64,000 nt of DNA. Origin: Schistocerca nitens. Its lineage: Eukaryota > Arthropoda > Insecta > Orthoptera > Acrididae. The position numbers and the translations under genes are program-made. The stretch covers positions 495,644,109 to 495,708,108 of the forward strand of contig NC_064614.1 in NCBI RefSeq assembly GCF_023898315.1, given 5' to 3'. The notes under the pieces were generated by a model, which saw only the letters and a program-made list of their open reading frames with translations, made no database searches and had not been told where the DNA came from. How positions within the stretch are numbered: position 1 is the stretch's first letter; the number at the start of each line of letters is the position of its first letter. This document shows, piece by piece, positions 30,302 to 40,568 of the stretch.

Positions 30302-30960
30302 CGAATTATACGAAGTCAGGAGGAGTACAGGGACTCCTCAGATACCGGGCACAGTCGTGGGAATGCTGGCGAGAAAGGCGCCGCCCAACAGAGGGCACGG
30401 CAGAGAAGCGCGTCTGCGGTTTCACAGCTTCAGAGAGAGGAGAGCGTAAATGCGTAACGGAAGGACGCCGCGTTATGGCGACCCTCAACGCTCGCCGTAA
30501 ACGCCAGCGAGCGGAGAGTGAATACGCGCAGAGCGCGAGAGCCGAGCCGGCACCGCTGTCTCTGATGGCCACTTTTATGGCGCACGCAGGCAGAAGTGCC
30601 CCGCCCCTCCCCCTCCCACCCTCGCAGATAACTCCTCGAACCGGCCGTGCAACTCATTATTTTCGCACCACGCCACGCCGCCGCTTCTTTTGTACTTTAA
30701 AACGTCTCGTAAAGTTGGCGGTCCGGCCTTTGTGGTTTATGAGGCATAAAGCGAGGCGCGGAGGGTGCGTGCGGGAGAATTGCGCCGCCAAATGAAAGCG
30801 AAGCAGAGGACGCCGGAGTTGCAAACTCCGTCCCACACGGCGCTCTGCGTGCTCGCTCACAACAGCCCCCCGCCGTTTCTCGTCACGATTGTTTGTGTCA
30901 TTCTCAGACATTTCCTCGAATGGATGTTCAGTACTGCTGACAGAAATATCCCAGGGCGTA
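30302..30960. promoter_or_regulatory. GC/CpG-rich island, possible promoter or regulatory DNA
   Basis: About 650 bp conspicuously richer in G+C and in CG dinucleotides than its neighbours (for example CGCGTTATGGCGACC, GGCGCCGCCC, GGCGCACGCAGG, CCGGCCGTGC). Several short frames cross it on both strands, as expected from GC content rather than coding. No transposon signature was recognised. Whether it is a promoter-associated island of a nearby gene cannot be told from this window. Confidence 0.35.
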
Positions 30961-31084
30961 CTGAAAATTAACACACCCTAATTTTGTGTGAAAGTTTTTA
31001 AAGCATTTTAAATAAATGAAACGTTATTTAAAACATTTTCCAGTTGATGACGGGATTGGTACAGCGACCAGTATGTATAATATG

Positions 31085-31593
31085 AAGAAACAAGCAGCCT
31101 TGATTGCAGTGATAATTTTTTTTATTATTTCCTAATGATGCATTTCACTTTTATTTAGGCATCTTCGGATTGGCCCACGTAAGAAATATAAAATTTCATA
31201 ATAGTGGCGTAACTCCACGTAGTGAGATTTGATACCAACTTACTGATAGTTGGTAGTGGTGGTTACATGAGAAACCTCGCATAAAATATCCCAGCAGATA
31301 AACGCCCCTTGTGCAAGCTTCCAATACACTGCACGGGATTCTACAAAATAGAATAAAACAGAAGATAACCAAAATATGTTCTTAAAAATATGTAACTTGC
31401 CTTATGCCTAAATCAACAATCCACACTAGAAATAAGAAGGAACTTTGACAAGTTCCTACATGGGGTCACACCACTATTATGAAATTTTGGATTTTTTCCG
31501 TAGACCAATCTGAAGGTGTATAAATAAACATCAAAGGCGTCATTGGGAAATAATAAAAAAATTAACAGTGCAACCGAGCCTGCTTGTTTCTTC
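31085..31593. repeat. inverted repeat with diverged arms, third palindrome
   Basis: The left arm 31085-31224 and right arm 31441-31593 are inverted relatives. Shared blocks are AGAAACAAGCAG, TTTTATTATTTCC, TTTATTTA, AAATTTCATAATAGTGG. A decayed CTGAAG-GTG motif in the right arm (31510) and CCGAAGATGCC in the left (minus) sit where the other palindromes have their hammerhead-like core. Confidence 0.55.
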
Positions 31594-32345
31594 TTATTCA
31601 AATGTTATTTATTCTAAATTTTTAATCTTGGTGTCCACATATTTGCAGCTCTCTGCCGCTAGAGGGCTCCGAATTGTAGCGTGTCACATAGCGATGTATA
31701 ACGCACCTACGACGGTGCGTGAGAAACAGCGGGCTGTAATGGAGTTTCTAATCGCAGGTAACGTCCACACCTGGAGTACCCTCTCCTTCAGTGCGACAGC
31801 GCCCGACTACGCACGAGCGCTGCGACATCTGCAACAATGCGACGCCTTGGGTTCACTGTCACTGTCCATACGTCCCGACTTGGCCGCATCTGATATTCAT
31901 CTGTTTCCAGAACTTAAAGAACGTCTTCGAGGACCTCGCTTTGGTAGTGATGCGTCGCTGCAAGAAGAGGTGTGGTTGAGGCTCCGTCAACAGTCAAATA
32001 ACACAGGCCAACGATGGAAAAACGTTTTTGCTGAAAATACCTTATTCTTATGTTTTTTAGGATGGGAAGTCTAAATATGATACTTAAAAAACTGTATCAC
32101 CTACCATTTCTTCGCATTTTACAGTTAAATTTATTAAATTAAGCGTTTTTTAAGGAATTTAACAGCTTTTTGCAGTTAAAATAACTAAAAAAGCAGGTGC
32201 AATGAATGTAGATGACGTTGGTAGCACTGCTGAAAAACATTTGTTGGCGAAAAAAAGTCGTTTCTATTTTTGTGTTAACAGATGGTGTTTTGTTTACTGT
32301 CAGCCTAACCTCACTTTCCCATTTCCTGTACATGTGCTCAGTACA

Positions 32346-34207
32346 ATGTCTAATCGTGGTTGTAGAAACTCTGCTGACAGTTTTGTTATATTTGTGGTGA
32401 ATTTGTGATTAAAAAACACCAAAGAAATATTAAAGACTTTGTGATAAAGGTTTATCTATCATACTTCGGATCTAAACTTGGTGATAATGATAAACCTTGG
32501 GCGCCGCAGAAGGTATGTTATGTGTGTGTTGAAGATCTGAGAAAACGGTCCAAAAAGGAGAAAAAAGCCTTTAAACTGCTATTCCTATGATATGGAGTGA
32601 GCCAAGAAATCATTCTGATGATTGCTACTTTTGCAGTGTTGATATTACAGGTCATTATTCGAAAAACAAGAAGGTAATAAACTACCCTAACCTTCCGTCC
32701 GCCATCCGACCAGTAGAGCATGGTGTAGATTTTCCAGTTCCTGAACCGCCAGATGATTTAAATTCTATTCCAACAGAAGTATTTTCTGATGTACGATCTG
32801 ATTTCGATGAACCACATGATGATGTTCCATTGTAATACAGAAAGTCTAGAGCCCAAATTGTTTACTCAGACAGAGCTTAACGATTGGGTTAGGGATCTGG
32901 GCTTAACGAAAGAAAAAGCTGAATTGCTTGGCTCTAGATTAAAAGAAAAGAACTTACTGGCAGTTGGAACCAGTATATACATGTATAGAAAGAGAGAGGG
33001 GCAATTTTCCAAGTTTTTTCAACAAGAAGGTGATTTAGTACACTGCTCAACCGTTCCCGGTCTGATGAAGGAGTTTGGTATTGAATACAAAAAGGAAGAC
33101 TGGAGGCTGTTTATTGATTTATCCAAAACTATTTTAAAGGCTGCGCTATTACACAATGGTAACATGTATGCATCTATACCTGTTGGACATTCTGTACATA
33201 TGGAAGAAAGCTATGAAAACCTAGAAATAGTGCTAAATAAAATAGGCTATTCTGCTTGTGGTTGGAGGATATGTGGCGATCTAAAAGTAACATGCATGCT
33301 CCTTGGTCAGCAAGGTGGCTTAACCAAATTTCCATGTTTCTTGTGTGAATGCGGAAGTAGGGCTAGGGATCAACACTGGTGTTGAAAGAACTGGCCTGTG
33401 AAGAAGTCTTTAAAATGTGTCTAATAGTGTATTTTAAATACGACAGTATGCCATCTTAGGCACTGTATAACATTAAAACACTTAATAACGGCACTTTGAA
33501 GCCGAAATCATGATCGTGTAAATGTAACACTGCAAATAAAAAACAGTGTAATGGCGGTACTGTCTTTGAAACCTCGTGAGAAGAACATTCTACGCAAAAA
33601 CCTTGTTGCTCCAAAAAACGTACTCCTATCACCTCTACATATAATGTTAGGCCTAATGAAACAGTTTGTAAAGTCTTTGGCTAAAGATGGACCATGTATT
33701 AAGTATCTCTGTCAAAATTTTCCACACCTTTCAGAAGCTAAGCTAAAAGAAGGCGTCTTTGTCGGACCTGACATTAGAAATTTGATTTTTGATGTTAGCT
33801 TTGAATCCACAATGACCTTAAATGAGAAATAAGCATGGGTATCATTCAAGCAAGTCGTTACAAAGTTCTTAGGACATGAAGAAGGCCCACAATTTGTTTC
33901 TATTATAGCTACAATGTTAAAGAAGTTTAAAACTTTAGGATGTTTAATGAGCCTGAAAGTTCACATTTTGAAGAGTCACCTTGATTACTTCCCGGACAAT
34001 ATGGGAGATGTTAGTGAGGAGCAAGGAGAGCGTTTTCACCAGGACATTAAAGTGATGGAAAACGGTACCAAGGCCCCTGGAACACCAACATGATGGGGGA
34101 CTACTGTTGGTCACGTCACCGAGAAGTTGAGCAAGCGACTCATCGTAGAAAAAGCTACACAAGAAGCTTCAACGAAAAAAGAGGAAGAAAATACAAACCA
34201 ATTCTAG
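32346..34207 (+). pseudogene. uncharacterised cysteine-rich arthropod protein, probably the transposon's own protein
   Basis: I recognise a recurrent, usually unnamed arthropod family but not its function. From ATG 32346: MSNRGCRNSADSF, a one-base loss near 32381, then CYICGEF (zinc-ribbon-like), YFGSKLGDNDKPWAP, KVCYVCVEDLRK, SEPRNHSDDCYFCSVDITG, YPNLPSAIRPVEHG. A frame change near 32830 leads to ELNDWVRDLGLTKEKAELL, DWRLFIDLSKTILKAALLHN, ICGDLKVTCMLLGQQGG and FPCFLCECGSRARDQHWC, then a TGA near 33384. A 146-bp insertion (33416-33561) follows. It resumes LLSPLHIMLGLMKQFVKSL, a TAA at 33830-33832, HILKSHLDYFPDNMG and EEQGERFHQDIKVMEN. Three CxxC pairs at the N-terminus and one CxxC with a nearby His in the middle recall DNA transposases with zinc-binding inserts. 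That resemblance is inference. Confidence 0.65.
33416..33561 (+). repeat. 146-bp insertion with 10-bp duplication
   Basis: GTCTTTAAAA (33406-33415) and GTCTTTGAAA (33562-33571) flank a segment that interrupts the protein family exactly between the KNWPVKKS and LKPREKN blocks. It contains GAAGCCGAAATC, common in small insect retroposons. An intron is less likely given the repeated flanks. Confidence 0.5.
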
Positions 34208-34666
34208 CTGACAAGTGAAACCTTTACTAGCACATATCATTGTTTAAGTAGCTTACTGAAAATTAAACCATGCTTATGCTGTAACAAAGCGCTTCATTAA
34301 TTTCCCAGTTTACCGTATAGCACAGGATTTTTATACTATATAATAAAAAGCATATTGCTGGAAAACTGTGGGTGATACAAAAAAACTAAGGCTAGATTTG
34401 GATTCAGCTCATAAAAATTTTTGAAGATCAGCTATCAAAGTAAAAAAGTTTTATAAAAAAAAAATTTCGTTGGCCTGTGTAATCCACAGTGACTGTTTCA
34501 ACAAACTGGTCTTTCTTCAAGAGAAATGTGTTCGTCGCGAGGATTACGTTCAGGAATAAATATGTAGCTGTGAAGAATAAAGATGTAGAATGTTAATAAC
34601 GTTTGTTTTATTTAAAAATCTTTAAGAGTTTACCAATAAAAAATCCAGAAGCATTACTTTTCAGTA

Positions 34667-35440
34667 CGCCCTCTTGGTTAAAATTGGCAATTTGCTACAG
34701 TTTCTATTTGACACAATTTGCCCTGGCAAGAATACAAAGTTTTACTACGCGAAACACAATCCGATATCCTTCATAATTAGTGGAGATCCTCATAATATGA
34801 CGGATATCACGTGATTAAACTTCCGTTCTATTTGAATCTGATGTCTCTCATGAGGTTCATTATGTGGTGTGATCTCGACAAACACGAATACACACTGGTA
34901 TTCGTTGTGAGATGGAACCAAACAGCTTCCAAAAGCCATTCTGAGAAATTCCTAGTCATGCCTAAAACATCGGCTTTGTCAGTTCATGAAGATTACTGGT
35001 TGGAGGCTAGTATGGAAGTATATGTCTTTCCAGCACATCCTAGACGTGCTTTATGTTTGACACACCATGAGACCGGGCAACCCAGTCAAGGATCCGTAAT
35101 TTCCTCAAGGTTTTTGCGATGTAAACTGTACTGTGGGATCTTACATTTCCTGTTGGATATGAAGAGTATGACACACACAGATTATTAGTCAGCCTTTCTT
35201 CAACAATTACCAAATCAGCCCTGATTCCATCAGATGCAGTGTCAGTGGTACACATCTCCAGGATCGCTACTTCCTATGACCTTTACCAAGTCATTCGCCT
35301 AGAGACGCGTTGGCGTCGGGTCTGACGGCATTAAAAAAAAAAAGAAAAAAAAGAAAAGCTGAGACTCTTTACTCGTCGCCAGAGAACCCTGCTCAATGTC
35401 CCAGGTGATTCTGTTGTCTCTAATATGGTATCAGCAATAA
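34667..35440. other. unassigned DNA
   Basis: A 125-codon plus frame (34811-35188) shows no recognised motif. An A-rich run with a few G lies at 35332-35357 and may be the tail of a retroposon. Confidence 0.4.
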
Positions 35441-35655
35441 ACGAAATATGAAATGAGACGCGTGTATGGCATTACTGGCCAGTAATGATGCTACTTTGGT
35501 GACTTGTGTGTCAATGATGACGAGGAAATGAAAATGAGGGCAACACACAAATCCGGACGCGACCAGAGGAATACCATGGCCCAACTGGGAATCGAACCCG
35601 GGACACTGTAATCGGGAGTCAGCGACACTAACCACAAGACCACCAACTGCTGACT
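35441..35655 (-). repeat. tRNA-derived SINE, family D-like, minus
   Basis: The minus strand gives a tRNA-like head GGTGGTCTTGTGGTTAGTG with box B GGGTTCGATTCCC, then CCATGGTATTCCTCTGGTC, TTGTGTGTTGCCCTC, TTTCATTTCCTCG and GACACACAAGTCACCAAAG. The body layout parallels family D, but the head differs. Confidence 0.65.
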
Positions 35656-36992
35656 ACAACACACCGGAACTCATGATCAAATCTGCACATTTTGTCCTGA
35701 GTCCATATTGTCAAAATCCGTTCTGCGGTCAATGCCCTGCAGCCAGCTGTCTGTGTTGTCTGTTGGTCTCATGCTTTACTGCCTTGAGAGAGAGAGAGCA
35801 GAGAGTGGGAGCCGTGATTTACTCCGGTGGAAGCCGCAGAAGGCCTGTAATGCAGGCACCATAGGCAGGATGTTGCATTCTTGTGGGACGAAAAAAACTG
35901 TTTTCAGAATAGCGTGCTTGGCGAAAGAGCGTCGGGAGAGAGGCAAGGCGAAAAGACATCACAAACGATGGTTGCGAGCTGACCTCCAAGGAAATCTCTC
36001 ACGGTAAGCACCGGGGATTGTTTCCCACTGAAAAGCAGAGACGTGTATTGGATTGGCTGAGTGCCAGAAGTGTTGGACGGGAAGTGGAAACTTCCAGAAT
36101 ATCTTTTGAAAGGAATATGAGCTTCAGTTGATTGGCTGAGAGTTTTATGACCCGTGTACTACGAGCTAATCTTTTTCAACGGCCGCTAGGATTCGTCGCC
36201 TGAGCGTAAGCGTGGATGCCACGTGACCAGGAAGAAGCGGGAAATAGCGTGGAAACATTTCCCTGCCGGGATCGATTGAAGGCACTTCCCTGTGGGCCCT
36301 ATCAAAGAATTTCTCTCTGGAGATCAACCTAGAGACCTAGCTGGCGAGAACTACCACAGATAATCTGGCGTTTAGATTCTGAGAAGTTTTGCTTTCGACA
36401 AAGGAGTACGTGTAGTCATTTCTCTGTGAACAGAGTAGTTATTCTGCTTACTCGAGCGACGTTTCTTTACATCTCTGTGGATTCTGACGAGCACTGAAGT
36501 GCTTCTTTTCGGAGCCATTTCTTATTCGAATTTATGTTCCTGACTTATGAGCAAACATATCTCTTGTCTCGTGTTCTGCCTTGTACCGAGGTAATTTCAG
36601 CCCTAAGAGTTCGCGGATGGCATATTGCGCCTCGTGTATAGGCAGAGAATTGCAGGAACGCCACGTGCAACGTCTGCACAGTGGCCAACACCCCAACGAG
36701 CAGGTCACCAGTCCAGTACAACTGTTGACTGTTGTCCACACTTCAATAGCTTCGGCGGATAGAAATTCTCACACAGTAAATGTGATGAGTTCCATTTACT
36801 TGTCCATTGAGCTTTCTTCTGAAAGTGCAAGTTAGGGTGTAGGTCTTCTGTTTCTCAATGCTAATCACGATTAACCAACTTTGCCTCCGTCTAATAAGGG
36901 AGGTTGGGGGGGGGGGCGTCTAAAGAAAATCAAACATATGTTCTACCAATCTCGAAGTTACATGTACGGTAGAATCTGTCACTGTGTACTTC
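35656..36992. other. unassigned DNA, possibly an LTR-like repeat
   Basis: It contains a short (GA)n at 35788-35801, two ATTGGCTGAG repeats (36051, 36130) and a G run at 36905-36917. The part 35810-36600 has the look of a long untranslated or LTR sequence, but no terminal TG..CA pair, primer site or gag/pol codons were found. Confidence 0.35.
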
Positions 36993-37192
36993 GGCCGGCC
37001 CAGGTGGCCGAGCGCTTCTAGGCGCTACAGTCTGGAACCGCGCGACCACTACGGTCGCAGGTTCGAATCCTGCCTCGGGCATGGATGTGTGTGATGTCCT
37101 TAGGTTAGTTAGTTTTCAGTAGTTCTAAGTTCTAGGGGACTGATGACCTCAGAAGTTAAGTCCCATAGTGCTCAGAGCCATTTGAGCCATTT
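36993..37192 (+). repeat. SINE family A, plus, 8-bp target duplication
   Basis: TGTACTTC at 36985-36992 and 37193-37200. Full length from CGGCCGGCCCAGGTGGCCGA to GAGCCATTTGAGCCATTT. Confidence 0.85.
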
Positions 37193-37725
37193 TGTACTTC
37201 ATATTTATACAAATTTTTGCACTCTACATGTTTTTTGCGAATAAATCATTTAAGGTTTCCAAGTTGTGACTTATTCTAGTAGCATCCCTAATAGAATGTT
37301 TGATTTGATGTGCTAAACTGAAATGAAGTAAAGCCACAACGTGATACTTCGTTTCATGGAAATCCCTAGGTGTAGGTTGTCAATGGCAAGTTTGATTTAA
37401 TCATTTGTAGGCGTGATAATTACACTGCGGAGACATGAGGCAACCACACATACACACGCTATATGTTACAAATACCACGGGGGTTTACAAGGTGCACGTG
37501 CACATCCTCTGAAAATTGTGTGATGCGAGCTCCACCCATAAAGTTCTAGTAACTTAGTCAAATCCAATAGCCACCATGTACTCACACCATTACTCGTCTG
37601 CAGGAATGGTTTTTTTTCTGTACTGAAAATGAAGTTTCATCCATGTGAAATTTTAATCATCGTATCCCAAAGACATGGAAATACGTTTGGTCAAAGTATT
37701 AATGTAGTACCTATCATTGCCTTCA
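37193..37725. other. unassigned AT-rich DNA
   Basis: Nothing recognised between two SINE A copies. Confidence 0.4.
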
Positions 37726-37914
37726 AATGTGTCTGAGCTCTATGGGACTTAACATCTGAGGTCATCAGTCCCCTAGAACTTATAACTACTCACACCTAAC
37801 TAACCTGAGGACAGCACACACATCCATGCCCGAGGCAGGATTCGGACCTGCGACCGTAGCGGTCGCGTGGCTCCAGATTGAAGCGCCTAGAAGCGCTCGC
37901 CTACAACGCCCGGT
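37726..37914 (-). repeat. SINE family A, minus, 12-bp target duplication
   Basis: TCATTGCCTTCA (37714-37725) and TCATTACCTTCA (37915-37926), one mismatch. More diverged than the other A copies (GGATTCGGACC in box B). Confidence 0.8.
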
Positions 37915-38991
37915 TCATTACCTTCACTGTATATTTTGAGCTACATTGTCCTCCACAAGCCAACTTGCGGCGTATGATGGAAAGTACGTCGTGTGCGATA
38001 AAACTGATCTGCATTAGCAACGGTCCGAGCTCTGAATTAAAATCCTGTTGCTTCCCACTCTTCACCACTATAAGCAGCTTTGCATGATCTCCGACCCTCT
38101 ATTACTAATTTGGACACTGCACACAACGGAAAACACCATAACACTGATAAGCGCATCTTGGTGTACTCCTGATTATATTTGTTAAAGAAACATCAGCTAA
38201 TCATTACAGACGTTGTAAATTATGGTTCATAAATGTAATTTGCCTTCACAATTATCCAACACTTAGATTTAAATCGAAGTGGAATCATTCTGCAAAGTGA
38301 CTATTCAAAAACCAAAATACGAATAAGTAACACGAGACACTAAAGCTGGTTTTGTAATAGCCTCGTCGCTACTGCTGTGGAGGCCGAGTTGCCATTGTTG
38401 TTACTGTAGGCTGAGTGAGTTCGTGAAACGGCTTCTGGTGCAGTACACCGCTAAGACAATTTCTCCCTGCCACTATTAGACAGCCGTTCCCCAGGGTCAG
38501 GTAACAGCATAGCACAGGAAGGTTCTACAGTATTCCAACAAATTAGTAACAAAGTCACACAAATGAGATAAAGGGTTTACTTATCTTTGTGATTAGTTGA
38601 ATAATGAAGTCTGCAACACTGCTTCTAATATAACGCAAAAAAGGCCCTCAATGACAAAGTGCCTCAAATCGTGCGTAAACTTCACAGTACGTGGCAAATG
38701 CAGTTTACAATGACTGTCTGTTCACTTCTAAGAGTTTACTAAACGATGTTCCCTGTCTGGACGATGATCTACGACCGAGTGAACGAGAGCTGTCTTCCCA
38801 GTAAACTTCTGTTCGTTATCGTCAAGTCATTGGCTGATTGTACTCGTCCGGCAATTGGCCGAGGCGAAGTCGCTATCTTCATCCTCAGCACCTCCCGTGG
38901 CGTTGGTGGATCTCGCGCTAGTGGCGAGTCTCCATGGCGCTGCCTCCAGCTCGCATTTTTGTGCTTGTAGTGCTTTTGCCCTGGCCGTGTC
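37915..38991. other. unassigned DNA
   Basis: No element signature. The right ~150 bp (38840-38990) is richer in GC. Confidence 0.4.
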
Positions 38992-39195
38992 TTCAAATGT
39001 TCAAATGTGTGTGAAATCTTATGGGACTTAACTGCTAAGGTCATCAGTCCCTAAGCTTACACACTACTTAACCTAAATTATCCTAAGGACAAACACACCC
39101 ACCCATGCCAGAGGGAGGACTCGAACCTCTGCCGGGATCATCCGCGCAGTCCATGACCGCAGCACCCTAGACCGCTCGGCTAATCCCGCGCGGCG
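38992..39195 (-). repeat. SINE family A2, minus
   Basis: The reverse complement has head GCCGCGCGGGATTAGCCGAG, box B GGTTCGAGTCC, CATGGGTGGGTGTGTTTGTC and GGGACTGATGACC. It is a full-length relative of the truncated copy at 26476-26638. Candidate duplication CCGTGTCTT/CCCTGTCTT. Confidence 0.8.
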
Positions 39196-39587
39196 CCCTG
39201 TCTTGTTCGGACGACATAGCACTAATAATGTAAGAGTTTGAAATACATCGGTAGGAAGACTGAATGACGATGTGTCACTTGTATTTTGGAATAAACAAGA
39301 GAAGTAAGCCAATACATTTCGCATCCAGGATGCACAAAGAATCAGTTAAATTGTGAGCTGCGCAGGGTGCGGTCTCTCAGATATGAAACTAACGCCTCAC
39401 GCTATAGTAAAAAGCAACGCTCACACACTTAGCACAGGACGACAGCCGGGAAGCAAACGATAAGAATTCAAAGTTCTCCGTTTTCAACCAAAACTGCATT
39501 GTATAGGCGACAGCAGTGCTTGTGGACAATGCGACGGGCATAAATGTGCCTGGACGTATAAGAACAGAGGGGAACGCAGCATACAAA
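39196..39587. other. unassigned DNA
   Basis: Nothing recognised. Confidence 0.4.
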
Positions 39588-39784
39588 AAATGGTTCAAAT
39601 GGCTCTGAGCACTATGGGACTTAACGTCTGAGGTCATCAGTCCTCTAGAACTTAGAACTACTTAAACCTGACTAACCTAGGACATCACACACATCCATGC
39701 CCGAGGCAGGATTCGAACCTGCGACCGTAGCGGTCACGCGGTTCCAGGCTGAAGCGCCTACAACCGCATGGCCACACCGGCCGG
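39588..39784 (-). repeat. SINE family A, minus, 13-bp target duplication
   Basis: CGCAGCATACAAA is exact at 39575-39587 and 39785-39797. Complete copy with head complement CACACCGGCCGG. Confidence 0.87.
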
Positions 39785-40394
39785 CGCAGCATACAAATGC
39801 ACGTAAAGTAATTACTAGTTTGTTACCAATTTTACGTCTTCCACTACTGGAGAACGTAGCGCACACAGAGTCTAGAAGAGGAGCCAATGCATCGTACTGG
39901 CCAAACGTAAATACAAGTACTACTGAGATGGAGCTGAACGTCTCACCCATGGGCATGGAAAGGCAGGATTCTTGTTAACGTCCATGTTGAAAAGATACTT
40001 CATATAACTGAGGTGGACATTTGGGGCTAAGGCACCATTGCGGCTGCACGTCAGGTATTAACGCCTTGAAACAGCAACTTCAGAATGCACCATCTAGGCC
40101 CTGAGAACGACCGCAGAATTGCCACCCAACTTGAGCAACTCCACAACAGACACAGGATGTCCTGGAATCCGTAACTTCGTGTAAGAACCTTTCACTCACT
40201 ACCGAACATTCATTACTGCCCCCTTTTCATATGAAATAAAATGTAACTGAGCTGATGTATGATAGAGAAGCAATCTGCACGTCATACCACAGCCACCTTC
40301 ACGCTCCCTCCTTCCGTCTCCAACCATTTGCGGATAGAACAAGCGAAGAACAGCTACCATTATCACTCGTTAAAACACAATTCTAGTTTGCAAA
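39785..40394. other. unassigned DNA
   Basis: Nothing recognised. Confidence 0.4.
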
Positions 40395-40568
40395 AAATGG
40401 CTCTGAGCACAATGGTACTTAGCATCTGAGGTCATCAGTCCCCTAGAACTTAGAACTAACCTAAGGACATCACACATATCCATGCCCGAGGCAGGACTCG
40501 AACCTGCGACCGTAGCGACCGCTCGGTTCCAGATTGAAGCGCCTAGAAGCGCTAGGCCACTGCGGCCG
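40395..40568 (-). repeat. SINE family A, minus, internal deletion
   Basis: CAGTCCCCTAGAACTTAGAA is followed directly by CTAACCTAAGGACATC, missing ~15 bp of the A body. Box B complement GGACTCGAACC. No clear duplication. Confidence 0.8.

Larger units (their letters stand above)
32002..34479 (+). mobile_element. DNA transposon with CACAGGCCAACG ends encoding an uncharacterised protein
   Basis: The left end CACAGGCCAACGA (32002-32014) is the exact inverse of the right end TCGTTGGCCTGTG (34467-34479). TAA flanks both sides (31999-32001 and 34480-34482), so removing the element plus one TAA restores the host mariner. Subterminal GTATCACCTAC-like sequences (about 32093 and 34364, inverted) add a second weak inverted repeat. 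The interior holds one decayed plus-strand protein frame. Length is 2478 bp. Superfamily is open: a 3-bp TWA duplication fits PIF/Harbinger, a CAC start fits the CACTA group, and other 3-bp families exist. Confidence 0.75.
31640..34666 (+). mobile_element. mariner internal-deletion derivative, copy 1, host of a second transposon
   Basis: The left part (31640-32001) joins transposase start codons VREKQRAVMEFLIAG directly to the C-terminal third (RALRHLQQCDALG, DLAASDIHLFPELKERLRG, EEVWLRLRQQ). The right part (34480-34666) resumes with KCVRREDYVQE-stop and ends near CATTACTTTTCAGTA, matching the copy at 56337-56895. The left terminal repeat is missing. The element 32002-34479 is inserted between. 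Confidence 0.7.

Noticed and set aside
30475-30974. 100-codon frames on both strands in the GC-rich island
   Set aside because: High GC lowers stop frequency, frames exist on both strands, and none has a known motif.
31568-32074. 168-codon frame as a new gene
   Set aside because: It is a mariner deletion derivative running into the left end of another transposon.
33384-33571. Intron in the uncharacterised protein
   Set aside because: The boundaries are a 10-bp direct repeat rather than a convincing donor/acceptor pair.
35656-36992. LTR of a Gypsy or Copia element
   Set aside because: No matching second LTR, primer-binding site, TG..CA ends or gag/pol codons could be shown.
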